This document shows positions 34,008 through 42,813 of a DNA stretch of 47,757 bases, in pieces. Source of the stretch: Mariniflexile gromovii (GTDB taxonomy: Bacteria; Bacteroidota; Bacteroidia; Flavobacteriales; Flavobacteriaceae); contig NZ_JAGJCB010000027.1 in assembly GCF_017814435.1 (NCBI RefSeq), positions 1 through 47,757 of the forward strand. The letters run 5' to 3'. Position numbers and translations under genes: made by a program. Every line of letters starts with the position of its first letter. Within the stretch, counting starts at the first letter, position 1. The notes beneath the pieces are model-generated. The model was given only the letters and a program-made list of their open reading frames with translations, made no database searches and was not told the DNA's origin.

Positions 34008-35105
34008 ATGTTGAGCGATTTACCAATACGAAAAATTATTCATGTTGATATGGATGCCTTTTACGCCTCTGTAGAACAAATGGACAACCCTGATTTGAAA
34101 GGAAAACCCGTTGCTGTTGGTGGAAGCGAAAAACGTGGTGTAATAAGTGCTGCCAGTTATGAAGCCAGGAAATTTGGCGTAAAAAGTGCCATGGCTGGAA
34201 ATTTGGCCATAAAATTGTGTCCTGAACTTATTTTTGTAAGACCAAATTTTGAACGTTATACTGAAATTTCAAAAAAAATTAGAAAAATATTTCTTGATTA
34301 TACCGATTTGGTGGAGCCATTATCATTAGATGAAGCTTATTTAGATGTTACCAAAAACAAGAAAGGAAACCCGAGCGCCTCTTTAATTGCACAAGAAATT
34401 AGAACACGTATTTTTAATGAAGTGGGCTTAACGGCATCGGCAGGCATTTCCATAAACAAATTTATAGCGAAAGTTGCCAGTGATTATAACAAACCTAACG
34501 GACAAAAAACTGTAAACCCTGAAGAAGTTATTGGCTTTTTAGAGGCACTAGACATTAGGAAGTTTTATGGTGTTGGTAAAGTAACAGCCGAAAAAATGTA
34601 TCAATTAGGCATTTTTACTGGTAATGATTTAAAGCAAAAATCTTTTGAATATTTAGATGAACATTTTGGAAAATCTGGTCGCTATTATTATTACGTGGTA
34701 AGGGGTATTCATACTAGTGAAGTGAAACCCAACCGCATTAGAAAAAGTTTAGCAGCCGAACGTACGTTTAGTGAAAATTTACCGAGTGAAGTGTTTATGC
34801 TTGAAAAACTGGAACACATTGCAAAAGAAGTGTCTAGAAGGTTGGAAAAAAGTAAAGTTTCTGGAAAAACAGTTACTTTAAAAATAAAGTATAGTGACTT
34901 TTCCTTGCAAACCAGAAGCAAGACCTTGCATTATTTTATTAGCGACAAAGCATTAATATTAGATACCGCTAAAGATTTATTATATCAGGAAAAATTAAGC
35001 AATTCTGTGCGACTACTAGGTATATCAATGTCTAACCTCAATACCGAAACAAAAAAACCACAAGAACAAAAAAGTGTGAGCGTTCAATTGAAATTTGATT
35101 TTTAA
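34008..35105 (+). CDS. dinB: DNA polymerase IV (Y-family)
   Basis: This 365-residue translesion polymerase has all Y-family motifs: catalytic carboxylates in HVDMDAFYASVEQ (residues 12-24) and in SLDEAYLDV near 105, the palm AGISINKFIAKVASDYNKPNG, the thumb helix-hairpin-helix (YGVGKVTAEKMYQLG), and the little-finger domain after about 240. The last residues (QLKFDF) resemble a beta-clamp-binding peptide. A 13-base palindrome at 33983-33995 lies just upstream and might be an operator. The last four bases overlap the convergent acyltransferase gene. Confidence 0.95.
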   Translation: MLSDLPIRKIIHVDMDAFYASVEQMDNPDLKGKPVAVGGSEKRGVISAASYEARKFGVKSAMAGNLAIKLCPELIFVRPNFERYTEISKKIRKIFLDYTDLVEPLSLDEAYLDVTKNKKGNPSASLIAQEIRTRIFNEVGLTASAGISINKFIAKVASDYNKPNGQKTVNPEEVIGFLEALDIRKFYGVGKVTAEKMYQLGIFTGNDLKQKSFEYLDEHFGKSGRYYYYVVRGIHTSEVKPNRIRKSLAAERTFSENLPSEVFMLEKLEHIAKEVSRRLEKSKVSGKTVTLKIKYSDFSLQTRSKTLHYFISDKALILDTAKDLLYQEKLSNSVRLLGISMSNLNTETKKPQEQKSVSVQLKFDF

Positions 35106-36139
35106 CTTATTGAAATTAATTCTTTTTGTCTCCTTTTTCTGCTCTTTGAAAGGAATCTTAATTCTAGAAAGTGCCAAGATAAAATGGCCAATACAAGTGT
35201 TATGAATAAAACGCAGATACTCACTACAATTGGATTATAAAAATTAAATAAACCAAAAAAAACGAATAGTTGAATTATTGGATAATGATAAATATAAATA
35301 CCATATGTGAAATCTCCATATTTACCAAAAGTATTTAACCACTTAAAACTATAAGCAAAATAAAAGACCATAAAACCATAAGCTAAAGGTTTCAAATATT
35401 GGGTTTCTAACACATATTGCTCAACTAAAAACAATGTTAAACATGGTAATATTATATGATTCTTATACTTTAATAAGAATGAGAAATTTCTATAAAACAT
35501 AATTCCAACTACAAAAAAAGCTAATGCACCTGGCAACTGTTTAGCGATGCGGTAACTATCTATAGATACAAAATAATTAAAATAAACTACAGATACCATA
35601 TAAACCAGAGCGCTTAACACATAAATATTAATCTTTTTACGCCTAATTAACCAGTAAAAAACAGGCACTAATAGATAAAAAGCTTCCTCTATTTTAATGG
35701 TCCACAAAGCTCCATTTACCGAACAATCTAAATTGGAAACAAACACACCAGGTAGACAGGGGCAAAAATAATTTTGAAATGTTAAGTTGGCTGCTAAATA
35801 CTTCCAAAACCCACTACTTAAAAAATAATTAGTAATGGAATACGTTGAAATTAATGAAAAAAGTATGGCAGAAAGCATAATTACAAAAAAATAAGCAGGT
35901 ACAATCCTTTTTATTCTTTTGGTAATATATTCTTTAATAGTATTAGATTTTTCAAAACTTTTTGCAATTAAAAAACCACTGATAACAAAAAACCCGTCTA
36001 TTGCTAAACGGGTATTAAAAAAAACTTTATAAGGTTGAAATATTTCAATTCCACTTAATTCTATTATGTGTGCAATTGCTACAGTTGTTGCAAAAACAAC
36101 TCTTAAGAAATCGAAATTGTTAATATTAATTTTATTCAA
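35102..36139 (-). CDS. Acyltransferase 3 family membrane protein
   Basis: This 345-residue polytopic inner-membrane protein has about ten TM helices. It shows the acyltransferase 3 (AT3) features: N-terminal NFDFLRVVFATTVAIAHI with the catalytic-site histidine, the DGFFVISGFLIAKSFEKS motif, and KRIKRIVPAYF. AT3 proteins O-acetylate surface polysaccharides, lipid A or antibiotics, and the acceptor here is unknown. It is AT-rich with leucine/phenylalanine-heavy helices. It lies 32 bases downstream of pyk on the same strand, an arrangement that is not part of the conserved block, so it may have inserted locally. Confidence 0.88.
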   Translation of the reverse strand: MNKININNFDFLRVVFATTVAIAHIIELSGIEIFQPYKVFFNTRLAIDGFFVISGFLIAKSFEKSNTIKEYITKRIKRIVPAYFFVIMLSAILFSLISTYSITNYFLSSGFWKYLAANLTFQNYFCPCLPGVFVSNLDCSVNGALWTIKIEEAFYLLVPVFYWLIRRKKINIYVLSALVYMVSVVYFNYFVSIDSYRIAKQLPGALAFFVVGIMFYRNFSFLLKYKNHIILPCLTLFLVEQYVLETQYLKPLAYGFMVFYFAYSFKWLNTFGKYGDFTYGIYIYHYPIIQLFVFFGLFNFYNPIVVSICVLFITLVLAILSWHFLELRFLSKSRKRRQKELISIS

Positions 36140-36171
36140 AAGACGTCTTAAGATTATTAAAATTAAAAACC

Positions 36172-37605
36172 TTAATGTGAAATCTCTCTCACCCTCAAGG
36201 TGTTCACCATACCTTTTTCAGCTATTGGCATTGAGGCTAAACTAATTACCATATCGCCTTTCTTTACTAAATTATGGGCTTTGGCTATGCGGTTAATATC
36301 TACAACCGTATCATCGGTAGATACAAATCGGTCATAGAAAAATGCTTGAACACCCCAAAGTAAACTTAATTGGGTCAAGATACGTTTGTTTGATGTAAAT
36401 ACTAAAATGTGACATGATGGTCTCCAAGCAGAAATTTGAAACGCCGTATATCCACTATTCGTTAATGTTGAAATGGCCTGAGCATCAATTTCGTTCGCCA
36501 TAATAGCAGCATGATAACAAATAGACTTTGTAATGAAACGATTGGTACGAATATGAGGAGGCAATTGCGGTACTTTAATTAATGGTGAATCTTCAACATT
36601 TTTTAAAATATTTGCCATTTGTCTAATAACTTGAACTGGATAGCTACCAACCGATGTTTCTCCCGAAAGCATTACCGCATCGGCTCCATCCATAACCGAA
36701 TTGGCAACATCGTTTACTTCAGCTCTGGTTGGTGTTAAACTGGTAATCATAGTTTCCATCATTTGAGTTGCTATAATTACTGGTATTCTAGCTTTCTTAG
36801 CTCTTAAAACCAATTGTTTTTGGATTAACGGTACTTCTTCAGCAGGAACTTCTACACCCAGATCACCACGTGCCACCATTAAACCATCACAATGTGCTAC
36901 AATAGCATCAATATTCTTTACTGCTTCTGGTTTTTCAATTTTAGCTATAATTGGGATTTTATGGTCACTATGTTTTTCTATTAATTCACGAAGCTGCATT
37001 AAATCTTCTGCATGACGTACAAAAGATAATGCCATCCAATCTACATTTTGACTTATAGCAAACAGAGCATCTTCAATATCTTTTTCGGTTAATGCAGGTT
37101 GTGATATATTGGTGTTTGGTAAGTTTACCCCTTTTTTAGATTTTAAAGGGCCTCCTTGAATTACCTTAGCTTTAACTTCAGATTTTCCATCGGTTGAAAC
37201 CACTTCAAAAATTAATTTTCCATCATCTAAAAGAATACGTTCTCCTGGCTTTGCGTCTTGGGGAAACCTATCATAAGTCATGTATACCCTATCCTTTGTG
37301 CCTTCAAATCGTTTTCCTGTAGCAAAAATGATTTCATCATCTGGGTTTACCACTACTTCCTCTTTCATAACGCCCACACGAAGTTTAGGGCCTTGTAAAT
37401 CGGCGAGTATAGAGGCGTTAAAACCAAATTCTTCATTTAGTTCACGTATCATTTTAATACGTTCTGCTACATCATTATAATCGGCATGGGAAAAGTTGAT
37501 TCTAAATACATTGGCACCTTCTTCAAGCATTCCTTTTAATACTTCTTTAGTGCTTGTGGCTGGACCTAAGGTGGCTACTATTTTGGTTTTTTTTCTTAAT
37601 GGCAT
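36172..37605 (-). CDS. pyk: Pyruvate kinase
   Basis: This 477-residue glycolytic enzyme transfers phosphate from phosphoenolpyruvate to ADP, with divalent metal and usually K+. The characteristic segments are KIVATLGPAT at the start, RINFSHAD, the active-site IPIIAKIEKPEAVKNIDAI, MVARGDLGVEVP and IATQMMETMI near the middle, and MLSGETSVGSYPV. The C-terminal regulatory domain (about 350-477) is present but short. The start codon shares one base with the stop of the IPExxxVDY gene, so the two are coupled. Confidence 0.97.
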   Translation of the reverse strand: MPLRKKTKIVATLGPATSTKEVLKGMLEEGANVFRINFSHADYNDVAERIKMIRELNEEFGFNASILADLQGPKLRVGVMKEEVVVNPDDEIIFATGKRFEGTKDRVYMTYDRFPQDAKPGERILLDDGKLIFEVVSTDGKSEVKAKVIQGGPLKSKKGVNLPNTNISQPALTEKDIEDALFAISQNVDWMALSFVRHAEDLMQLRELIEKHSDHKIPIIAKIEKPEAVKNIDAIVAHCDGLMVARGDLGVEVPAEEVPLIQKQLVLRAKKARIPVIIATQMMETMITSLTPTRAEVNDVANSVMDGADAVMLSGETSVGSYPVQVIRQMANILKNVEDSPLIKVPQLPPHIRTNRFITKSICYHAAIMANEIDAQAISTLTNSGYTAFQISAWRPSCHILVFTSNKRILTQLSLLWGVQAFFYDRFVSTDDTVVDINRIAKAHNLVKKGDMVISLASMPIAEKGMVNTLRVREISH

Positions 37606-38090
37606 TAGCTAAAAATTAAATTATCTTTTGATTTTAATTGATTTATATCAATACTATAAGCAGTTGCTACTTGTTGTACTTCTAAAATCTTCTTTAAAAT
37701 ATTGTTTTCTTTACTTAAACTGAATTCGTTATCTATTTTTAAAAAATAGTTGACAGCTTTATATTCGGGTACCAAATACGTTGTTTGTATTACTTTTTCT
37801 TCTGCACTAAACAGTGAATTAAAATTATGTTTTTTTAAAATCTCTGTTTTACAAATATTAGACACTAAACTCCAATTGATCAATTGTTTGGAATCTTCCC
37901 ATTCAAAAATTGAATACGTAGCATTATTAAAACTAAAATCTAAATTTGACCTTCTTCGAGCTAGATTGGTACTCAAATTTTTATTTAGAAGATATGCCAA
38001 ACGATAATCTTCAATGGTGCAATGAATTGCAATTAAAGTGCAATCTACCTCATCAAAAATATCATCAAGAATAAGTTTGTGTACTGCCAT
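37605..38090 (-). CDS. IPExxxVDY family protein
   Basis: This 161-residue protein belongs to a small Bacteroidota family named for an IPExxxVDY motif. Here the motif appears in a relaxed form, VPEYKAVNY, near residue 117, followed by FLKIDNE. N-terminal features are HKLILDDIFDEVDCTLIAIH and YRLAYLLNKNL. The family has no known function but is typically found between rnc and pyk, exactly as here, which supports the assignment. It lacks a signal peptide. It shares a base with the pyk start and probably shares its transcript. Confidence 0.85.
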   Translation of the reverse strand: MAVHKLILDDIFDEVDCTLIAIHCTIEDYRLAYLLNKNLSTNLARRRSNLDFSFNNATYSIFEWEDSKQLINWSLVSNICKTEILKKHNFNSLFSAEEKVIQTTYLVPEYKAVNYFLKIDNEFSLSKENNILKKILEVQQVATAYSIDINQLKSKDNLIFS

Positions 38091-38193
38091 AACCTATATT
38101 AAACGTTGTAAATATAGTATTTAAAAACATTCAATTGTAAAAGTTATGTGAATCTTAACATGTAAAACAACTAAAACGTTATAGTTAAATGGT

Positions 38194-38201
38194 CAAATTT
38201 A
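38194..38201 (-). promoter_or_regulatory. Candidate -7 box for the IPExxxVDY-pyk unit
   Basis: On the minus strand this reads TAAATTTG, a full TAnnTTTG match, placed about 105 bases before the start codon at 38090 and just after the rnc stop. It would allow pyk transcription independent of acpP-fabF-rnc. No -33 box is apparent. Confidence 0.3.
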
Positions 38202-38207
38202 AACGTT

Positions 38208-38948
38208 CTAAAGCATTTTGGACATTTTGTTTTGGAATACAAAAAAAGCACGTTTTGAAGCTTTTTCTTCGGCCTTTTTTTTAGAAGTAGCTCTTGCTTT
38301 TGCAACAACTTTATTGTCTATAGATAGTTTAACCGAAAAGTGCCTTACTTCATCATTTCCAGTATCTTCATAAACATGGTACCCAAAGGTTCTTTTCTCT
38401 TTTTGGCACCATTCTATTAATAAGCTTTTGTAGCTTATTACTTTCCCTTCTAAAGTTTCAATATCTACATAAGGGGTAATAACGCGCTTATAAATAAATT
38501 TTTCGCAATAATTGTAGCCTCTATCCAAAAAAATAGCGCCTACTAAAGCTTCAAAAAGATTACCATGTATATTGTCTCCAAACTGCCCAGGAGGTATTTT
38601 ACTTTCTACTAGACTAATTAATTTCAGTTCCTTTCCAAGCTCATTTAGATGCTCTCTACTTACTACTTTAGATCGCATTTTGGTAAGATAGCCCTCATCA
38701 CCAGCTGGTACTTCAAGATATAAATGAGAAGCGATAACGGCACTTAACATGGCATCACCTAAAAACTCTAATCGTTCATAATTAATAGCGTTTCCTTTGC
38801 TATCTTTTATGTTCATAGAACGATGTGTGAAGGCTTTTTTATAGAATTGGATATCTTTAGGCTTAAACCCTAGAATTTTAACTATTTCCATAAAAAAATT
38901 CCCGTTGCGTTTAAAACGGGAATTTAATATGTTACGAATGTTTTTCAT
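38208..38948 (-). CDS. rnc: Ribonuclease III
   Basis: This 246-residue double-strand-specific endoribonuclease matures rRNA and mRNAs. The nuclease domain includes the signature NYERLEFLGDAMLSAVIAS near residue 55 with metal-binding Glu/Asp, and the second acidic cluster in NLFEALVGAIFLDRG. A C-terminal dsRNA-binding domain covers about 170-240 (AKARATSKKKAEEKASKRAF). The start at 38948 lies 7 bases after fabF. Codons 8-19 encode a perfect 11-base-stem hairpin followed by T residues. A second ATG (38891, MEIVKILG) comes directly after it. I keep the long form because the N-terminal NSR...NGNFF segment resembles relatives as I recall them. Confidence 0.95.
   Translation of the reverse strand: MKNIRNILNSRFKRNGNFFMEIVKILGFKPKDIQFYKKAFTHRSMNIKDSKGNAINYERLEFLGDAMLSAVIASHLYLEVPAGDEGYLTKMRSKVVSREHLNELGKELKLISLVESKIPPGQFGDNIHGNLFEALVGAIFLDRGYNYCEKFIYKRVITPYVDIETLEGKVISYKSLLIEWCQKEKRTFGYHVYEDTGNDEVRHFSVKLSIDNKVVAKARATSKKKAEEKASKRAFFVFQNKMSKML
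38891..38925 (-). terminator. Terminator-like hairpin inside the rnc start region
   Basis: On the minus strand the sense RNA reads AAATTCCCGTT, an 8-base loop, then AACGGGAATTT and four more T residues before ATG. The arms are 38915-38925 and 38896-38906, a perfect 11-base stem. This has the form of an intrinsic terminator or attenuator but lies within codons 8-19 of rnc. It could end transcripts after fabF, or serve as an RNase III target for self-control (inference). Confidence 0.5.
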
Positions 38949-38955
38949 TCGGGAT

Positions 38956-40206
38956 TTAGTCTAATTTTTTGAATAATACACAAGCGTTATGTCCGCCAAA
39001 TCCAAATGTATTACTCATTACTACTTTAATATCACGCTTTTGGGCTTGGTTTAAAGTTAAATTTAATTCTGGATCAATGTTTTCGTCAACAGTAGTGTGG
39101 TTAATAGTTGGCGGAACAATACCATGTTGCATTGCCAATATAGCCGAAATAGCTTCAATAGCCCCTGCTGCACCTAATAAGTGCCCAGTCATTGATTTTG
39201 TTGAATTAATATTTATATGCTTTGCATGATTTCCGAAAACTTCTGAAATTGCTTTCAATTCTGCAACATCTCCTAATGGTGTAGAAGTTCCATGTGTATT
39301 AATATGGTCTACATCTTCTGGTTTTAGGCCTGCATTTTCTAGGCAATTTTTCATTACGGCAACAACACCTCTTCCTTCCGGGTGTGGTGCTGTCATGTGG
39401 TAAGCATCAGAAGATAAACCTCCTCCAACAAACTCAGCATAAATTTTAGCTCCTCTAGCCTTTGCAAACTCGTATTCTTCTAAAACAAGTGCACCAGCAC
39501 CTTCCCCAAGTACAAAACCATCTCTGGTAGCATCAAATGGTCTTGATGCTGTTTCTGGACTTTCGTTTCTAGTTGAAAGCGCATGCATTGCGTTAAAGCC
39601 ACCCATTCCAGCAATAGTAACTGCTGCTTCACTACCTCCTGTAACAACCACATCGCAATGCCCTAAACGTATAGAGTTTAGTGCATCAAACATAGCGTTT
39701 GCTGAAGAAGCACAAGCAGAAACTGTTGTGTAATTTGGCCCCATAAATCCATATTTGATGGATATATTACCGGGCGCAATATCTGCAATCATTTTAGGAA
39801 TAAAGAACGGATTAAATCTGGGCGTTCCATCACCTTTAGCAAAGTTTAAAACTTCTTCTTGAAAGGTTTCTAAACCTCCAATACCTGCTCCCCATATAAC
39901 ACCAACTCGTAGTTTATTAATGGTTTCTAAATCTAACTTTGCATCGGCTATTGCCTCATCAGCAGCTACCATAGCATACTGTGTAAATTTATCCATTCTA
40001 CTGGCCAGCTTTCTGTCAATAAAATCGGTAGCATTAAAGTTTTTCAATTCGCAAGCGAATTTCGTTTTAAACTTTTCGGTATCGTAATATGTTATAGGCG
40101 CAGCACCACTTTTTCCACTTATTAAGCCTTCCCAATATTCATCTTTGGTATTGCCAATAGGTGTTAAAGCCCCTAAACCCGTGACTACAACTCGCTTTAA
40201 TTCCAT
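38956..40206 (-). CDS. fabF: Beta-ketoacyl-ACP synthase II
   Basis: This 416-residue condensing enzyme of type II fatty-acid synthesis elongates acyl-ACP with malonyl-ACP. The catalytic cysteine lies in TVSACASSANAM near residue 165, with the two histidines in HINTHGTSTPLGD and SMTGHLLGAAGAIEA. The C-terminal FGFGGHNACVLFKK is the normal end of the thiolase fold. The length is standard. It follows acpP after an 11-base gap and precedes rnc by 7 bases, forming the conserved acpP-fabF-rnc operon. Confidence 0.97.
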   Translation of the reverse strand: MELKRVVVTGLGALTPIGNTKDEYWEGLISGKSGAAPITYYDTEKFKTKFACELKNFNATDFIDRKLASRMDKFTQYAMVAADEAIADAKLDLETINKLRVGVIWGAGIGGLETFQEEVLNFAKGDGTPRFNPFFIPKMIADIAPGNISIKYGFMGPNYTTVSACASSANAMFDALNSIRLGHCDVVVTGGSEAAVTIAGMGGFNAMHALSTRNESPETASRPFDATRDGFVLGEGAGALVLEEYEFAKARGAKIYAEFVGGGLSSDAYHMTAPHPEGRGVVAVMKNCLENAGLKPEDVDHINTHGTSTPLGDVAELKAISEVFGNHAKHININSTKSMTGHLLGAAGAIEAISAILAMQHGIVPPTINHTTVDENIDPELNLTLNQAQKRDIKVVMSNTFGFGGHNACVLFKKLD

Positions 40207-40217
40207 AAATGTTTTGC

Positions 40218-40451
40218 TTATTTTGCAGCTTCTATATAAGAAATAGCTTGACCAACTGTTGCTATATTTTCAGCTTGATCGTCTGGAATTTGGATATCGA
40301 ATTCTTTTTCAAATTCCATAATTAATTCTACAGTGTCTAAAGAGTCTGCTCCTAAATCGTTTGTGAAGCTTGCTTCAGTTACAACTTCGTTCTCATCAAC
40401 TCCTAATTTGTCCACGATAATCGCTTTTACTCTTGATGCAATGTCTGACAT
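40218..40451 (-). CDS. acpP: Acyl carrier protein
   Basis: This 77-residue acidic four-helix carrier protein of fatty-acid synthesis carries acyl chains on phosphopantetheine attached to the serine in [17 protein letters not shown]. The N-terminal helix ([20 protein letters not shown]) and the final [10 protein letters not shown] are typical. It is the first gene of the acpP-fabF-rnc operon. A strong -7 box lies about 32 bases before the start codon. Confidence 0.97.
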   Translation of the reverse strand: MSDIASRVKAIIVDKLGVDENEVVTEASFTNDLGADSLDTVELIMEFEKEFDIQIPDDQAENIATVGQAISYIEAAK

Positions 40452-40482
40452 AATTTTTTAATTTTAAGTTTTAATTAAGTCG

Positions 40483-40490
40483 CAAAAATA
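40483..40490 (-). promoter_or_regulatory. Candidate -7 box for acpP-fabF-rnc
   Basis: The minus strand reads TATTTTTG, a perfect TAnnTTTG match, about 32 bases before the acpP ATG. That gives a plausible leader of about 25 bases. The region upstream is AT-rich and I cannot single out a -33 TTTG at the expected distance. Confidence 0.45.
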
Positions 40491-40723
40491 AAAAACTTTA
40501 TTTTATAATTTGCTATTCTGTTAAAAATGTATTGGTAATTTACTAAAATTACTTTTAAGTATTTCAAATTTAACTCTTAATTGTTAATATTTATTCTTTT
40601 TTTTGTTAGAATATTTAAACATTCTTGTCTGTGATATGAAATGAGGATGAAATTTATAAGTCATTCTATGAATTTTAATTACGAATTGCATCAGACAATA
40701 ATTTAAAAAATAAAAGAGAGTTG

Positions 40724-41296
40724 ATGAAACGTATAGTAATTTTTGCTTCCGGAAGTGGAACTAATGCTGAAAATTTAATTAAGTTTTTTCACAACAGAGA
40801 AAATGCGTCTGTTATTCAGGTACTTACTAACAATCCCCATGCCAAAGTTTTAGACCGCTGCAAAACTCTTGAGGTTAGCGCATTGTCTTTCAACAAAATA
40901 GCACTCGCAAAAACAAATGATGTGCTTAATATTTTAAAAGCCTCAAAACCCGATTTAATTGTTTTAGCTGGGTTTTTGTGGAAATTTCCAGAGTTTATTC
41001 TCAATGAATTTCCTAATAAAGTAATTAATATTCACCCCGCATTATTACCTAAATATGGAGGCAAAGGCATGTATGGCATGCACGTTCATGAAGCTATTGT
41101 AGCAAACAAAGAACCCGAAACTGGTATTACTATACATTATGTAAATGAACATTATGATGAAGGCGCCATCATTTTTCAGGCTAAATGCAAAGTAAACGCA
41201 TCAGATTCTGCTGAAGATGTTGCTGCAAAAATTCATGAATTAGAGATGGAACATTTCCCTAAAGTGGTGGAACAACTTTTAAATTCCAAAAACTAA
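40724..41296 (+). CDS. purN: Phosphoribosylglycinamide formyltransferase
   Basis: This 190-residue enzyme uses 10-formyl-tetrahydrofolate to formylate GAR in step 3 of purine synthesis. It starts with the phosphate-binding IVIFASGSGTNAENLI and contains the folate and catalytic segments LAGFLWKFPEFIL, the IHPALLPKYGGKGMYG block (Asn-His pair in INIHPALL), ETGITIHYVNEHYDEG with the catalytic aspartate, and an EMEHFPKVV tail. The ATG at 40724 is preferred over the TTG immediately before it. It is divergent from acpP and followed by rnhA after 24 bases. Confidence 0.95.
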   Translation: MKRIVIFASGSGTNAENLIKFFHNRENASVIQVLTNNPHAKVLDRCKTLEVSALSFNKIALAKTNDVLNILKASKPDLIVLAGFLWKFPEFILNEFPNKVINIHPALLPKYGGKGMYGMHVHEAIVANKEPETGITIHYVNEHYDEGAIIFQAKCKVNASDSAEDVAAKIHELEMEHFPKVVEQLLNSKN

Positions 41297-41320
41297 ATTC
41301 CAAAACCCAAGTAAAAATCT

Positions 41321-41962
41321 GTGTCTAAGAAGAAAAAAAAATACTATACCGTTTGGAAAGGGCACAAAACAGGTGTTTTCGAAACTTGGAACGATTGTAA
41401 AGCTCAAATTACCAATTTTGAGGGCGCACAATACAAATCGTTTGATAGTTTTGATGCCGCCAAAGAAGCTTCAAAAGGTAATTACTTTAATTATATAGGT
41501 AAGAAAAGTGATTTTAAAAGCGAATTATCTTCCATTCAACTAAAAAAAATAGGGCAACCTAATTACAATTCCATATCGGTTGATGCCGCTTCTAGCGGAA
41601 ACCCAGGCGTTATGGAATACCGCGGCGTAGATACTAAAACTAAAAAACAACTATTTATTCAAGGCCCTTTTGAAGAAGGCACTAATAATATTGGGGAGTT
41701 TTTAGCTATAGTCCATGGGTTAGCATTATTAAAAAAAAACAATAGCGACCGAATTTTATACACCGATAGCAAAACTGCTATAAGTTGGGTAAAAAAGAAA
41801 AACTGCAATACTAAATTAGAACGCAACGCTAAGAACAAAGCATTATTTGAATTGGTAGATAGAGCTATAAATTGGTTGAAAACGAACACATATCAAACCA
41901 CTATTGTAAAGTGGGAAACCAAAGCATGGGGCGAAATTCCTGCGGATTTTGGTAGAAAATAA
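41321..41962 (+). CDS. rnhA: Ribonuclease H with viroplasmin domain
   Basis: This 213-residue type 1 RNase H cleaves RNA in RNA-DNA hybrids. Residues 1-50 form a Caulimovirus viroplasmin/HBD-like hybrid-binding domain (KYYTVWKGHKTGVFETWNDC, GAQYKSFDSFDAAKEA). The C-terminal RNase H domain (about 85-213) has the acidic catalytic residues in ISVDAASSGNPG, IGEFLAIVHGLAL and ILYTDSKTAI, with a final aspartate in EIPADFGRK. The start codon is GTG at 41321, which is the only one that gives the intact N-terminal domain. It follows purN closely and may be co-transcribed. Confidence 0.92.
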   Translation: MSKKKKKYYTVWKGHKTGVFETWNDCKAQITNFEGAQYKSFDSFDAAKEASKGNYFNYIGKKSDFKSELSSIQLKKIGQPNYNSISVDAASSGNPGVMEYRGVDTKTKKQLFIQGPFEEGTNNIGEFLAIVHGLALLKKNNSDRILYTDSKTAISWVKKKNCNTKLERNAKNKALFELVDRAINWLKTNTYQTTIVKWETKAWGEIPADFGRK

Positions 41963-42009
41963 TTCCAATAATCAAAACTTATTCTAAATTATTCAGTCTA
42001 AAAAAATCT

Positions 42010-42017
42010 TACATTTG
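42010..42017 (+). promoter_or_regulatory. Candidate -7 box for the ThrE-type exporter genes
   Basis: TACATTTG matches TAnnTTTG exactly. It lies 31 bases before the ATG at 42048, implying a leader of roughly 24 bases. No -33 TTTG is found at the normal distance, so the call rests on position and one motif. Confidence 0.45.
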
Positions 42018-42047
42018 TAACTCATTAAAAAAGTTTTTCCATAAAAA

Positions 42048-42812
42048 ATGCATAAAAATCAGCCTTCCGAGATTGGTGCATTACTTTTAGACATTGGCGC
42101 TATGCTAATGAGTTCTGGAGCAAATACCAACCGCATACGCCTAACCATACAGCGCATAGGTAAAAGTTACAACTATAAAACCGATTTTTTAATTACGCAT
42201 AGAGCCATTATACTTACCTTAAAAGATTCTAGTGGCAATGTGTCTTTTAATGAATTAAAACAAACTTATGCACACATCCCTAATTTTAAAATAGTTAGTG
42301 GTTTAAGCAAATTAAGTTGGCGAATTGTAGAAGAAAAATTTTCTGTAAAAAAAGCAAGAAAGGAGGTTAAAAGACTAAAGGCGCTTCCACATTATCCACG
42401 TTTCCTAGTATTATCGGTTGTTGCATTTGCTTGTAGCTCCTTTTGTCGCTTAAACGGCGGCTCTTTTATAGAGATGGCAATCGTTTTTATTGCCGCTTTT
42501 TTAGGCCTTTTTTTAAAGCAAGAATTAGCTAAAAAAAAGGTTAACCCATTCTTCAATATTTTTATCGCTTCATTTTTTTCTGCTATGCTAGCTGGTGCCA
42601 TGGGTCAATTATTACCCTACGGGCATGACCGTATCATTTTTATAACCTCCATATTATACTTAATACCGGGCATACAATTAATTAACTCCATCACAGACAT
42701 TCTAGATGGAAACACACTTAATGGCATAGTTCGTGCTTTTATTGGTCTTGTTGTATCATTTTCTATTTCAACAGGGTTGCTATTAGCAATACTAATTTTT
42801 AATACAAATTAA
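42048..42812 (+). CDS. Threonine/serine exporter, ThrE N-half
   Basis: This 254-residue inner-membrane protein corresponds to the N-terminal half of ThrE (DUF1212). A soluble start (IGALLLDIGAMLMSSGANTNRIR) resembles the amphipathic cytosolic region, followed by four or five TM helices from about residue 115 (YPRFLVLSVVAFACSSFC; MAIVFIAAFLGLFL; GIVRAFIGLVVSFSISTGL). The conserved YLIPGIQLINSITDILDGN is the ThrE signature. Known members export threonine and serine with proton antiport. The partner half is encoded one base downstream. Confidence 0.88.
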   Translation: MHKNQPSEIGALLLDIGAMLMSSGANTNRIRLTIQRIGKSYNYKTDFLITHRAIILTLKDSSGNVSFNELKQTYAHIPNFKIVSGLSKLSWRIVEEKFSVKKARKEVKRLKALPHYPRFLVLSVVAFACSSFCRLNGGSFIEMAIVFIAAFLGLFLKQELAKKKVNPFFNIFIASFFSAMLAGAMGQLLPYGHDRIIFITSILYLIPGIQLINSITDILDGNTLNGIVRAFIGLVVSFSISTGLLLAILIFNTN

Positions 42813-42813
42813 A

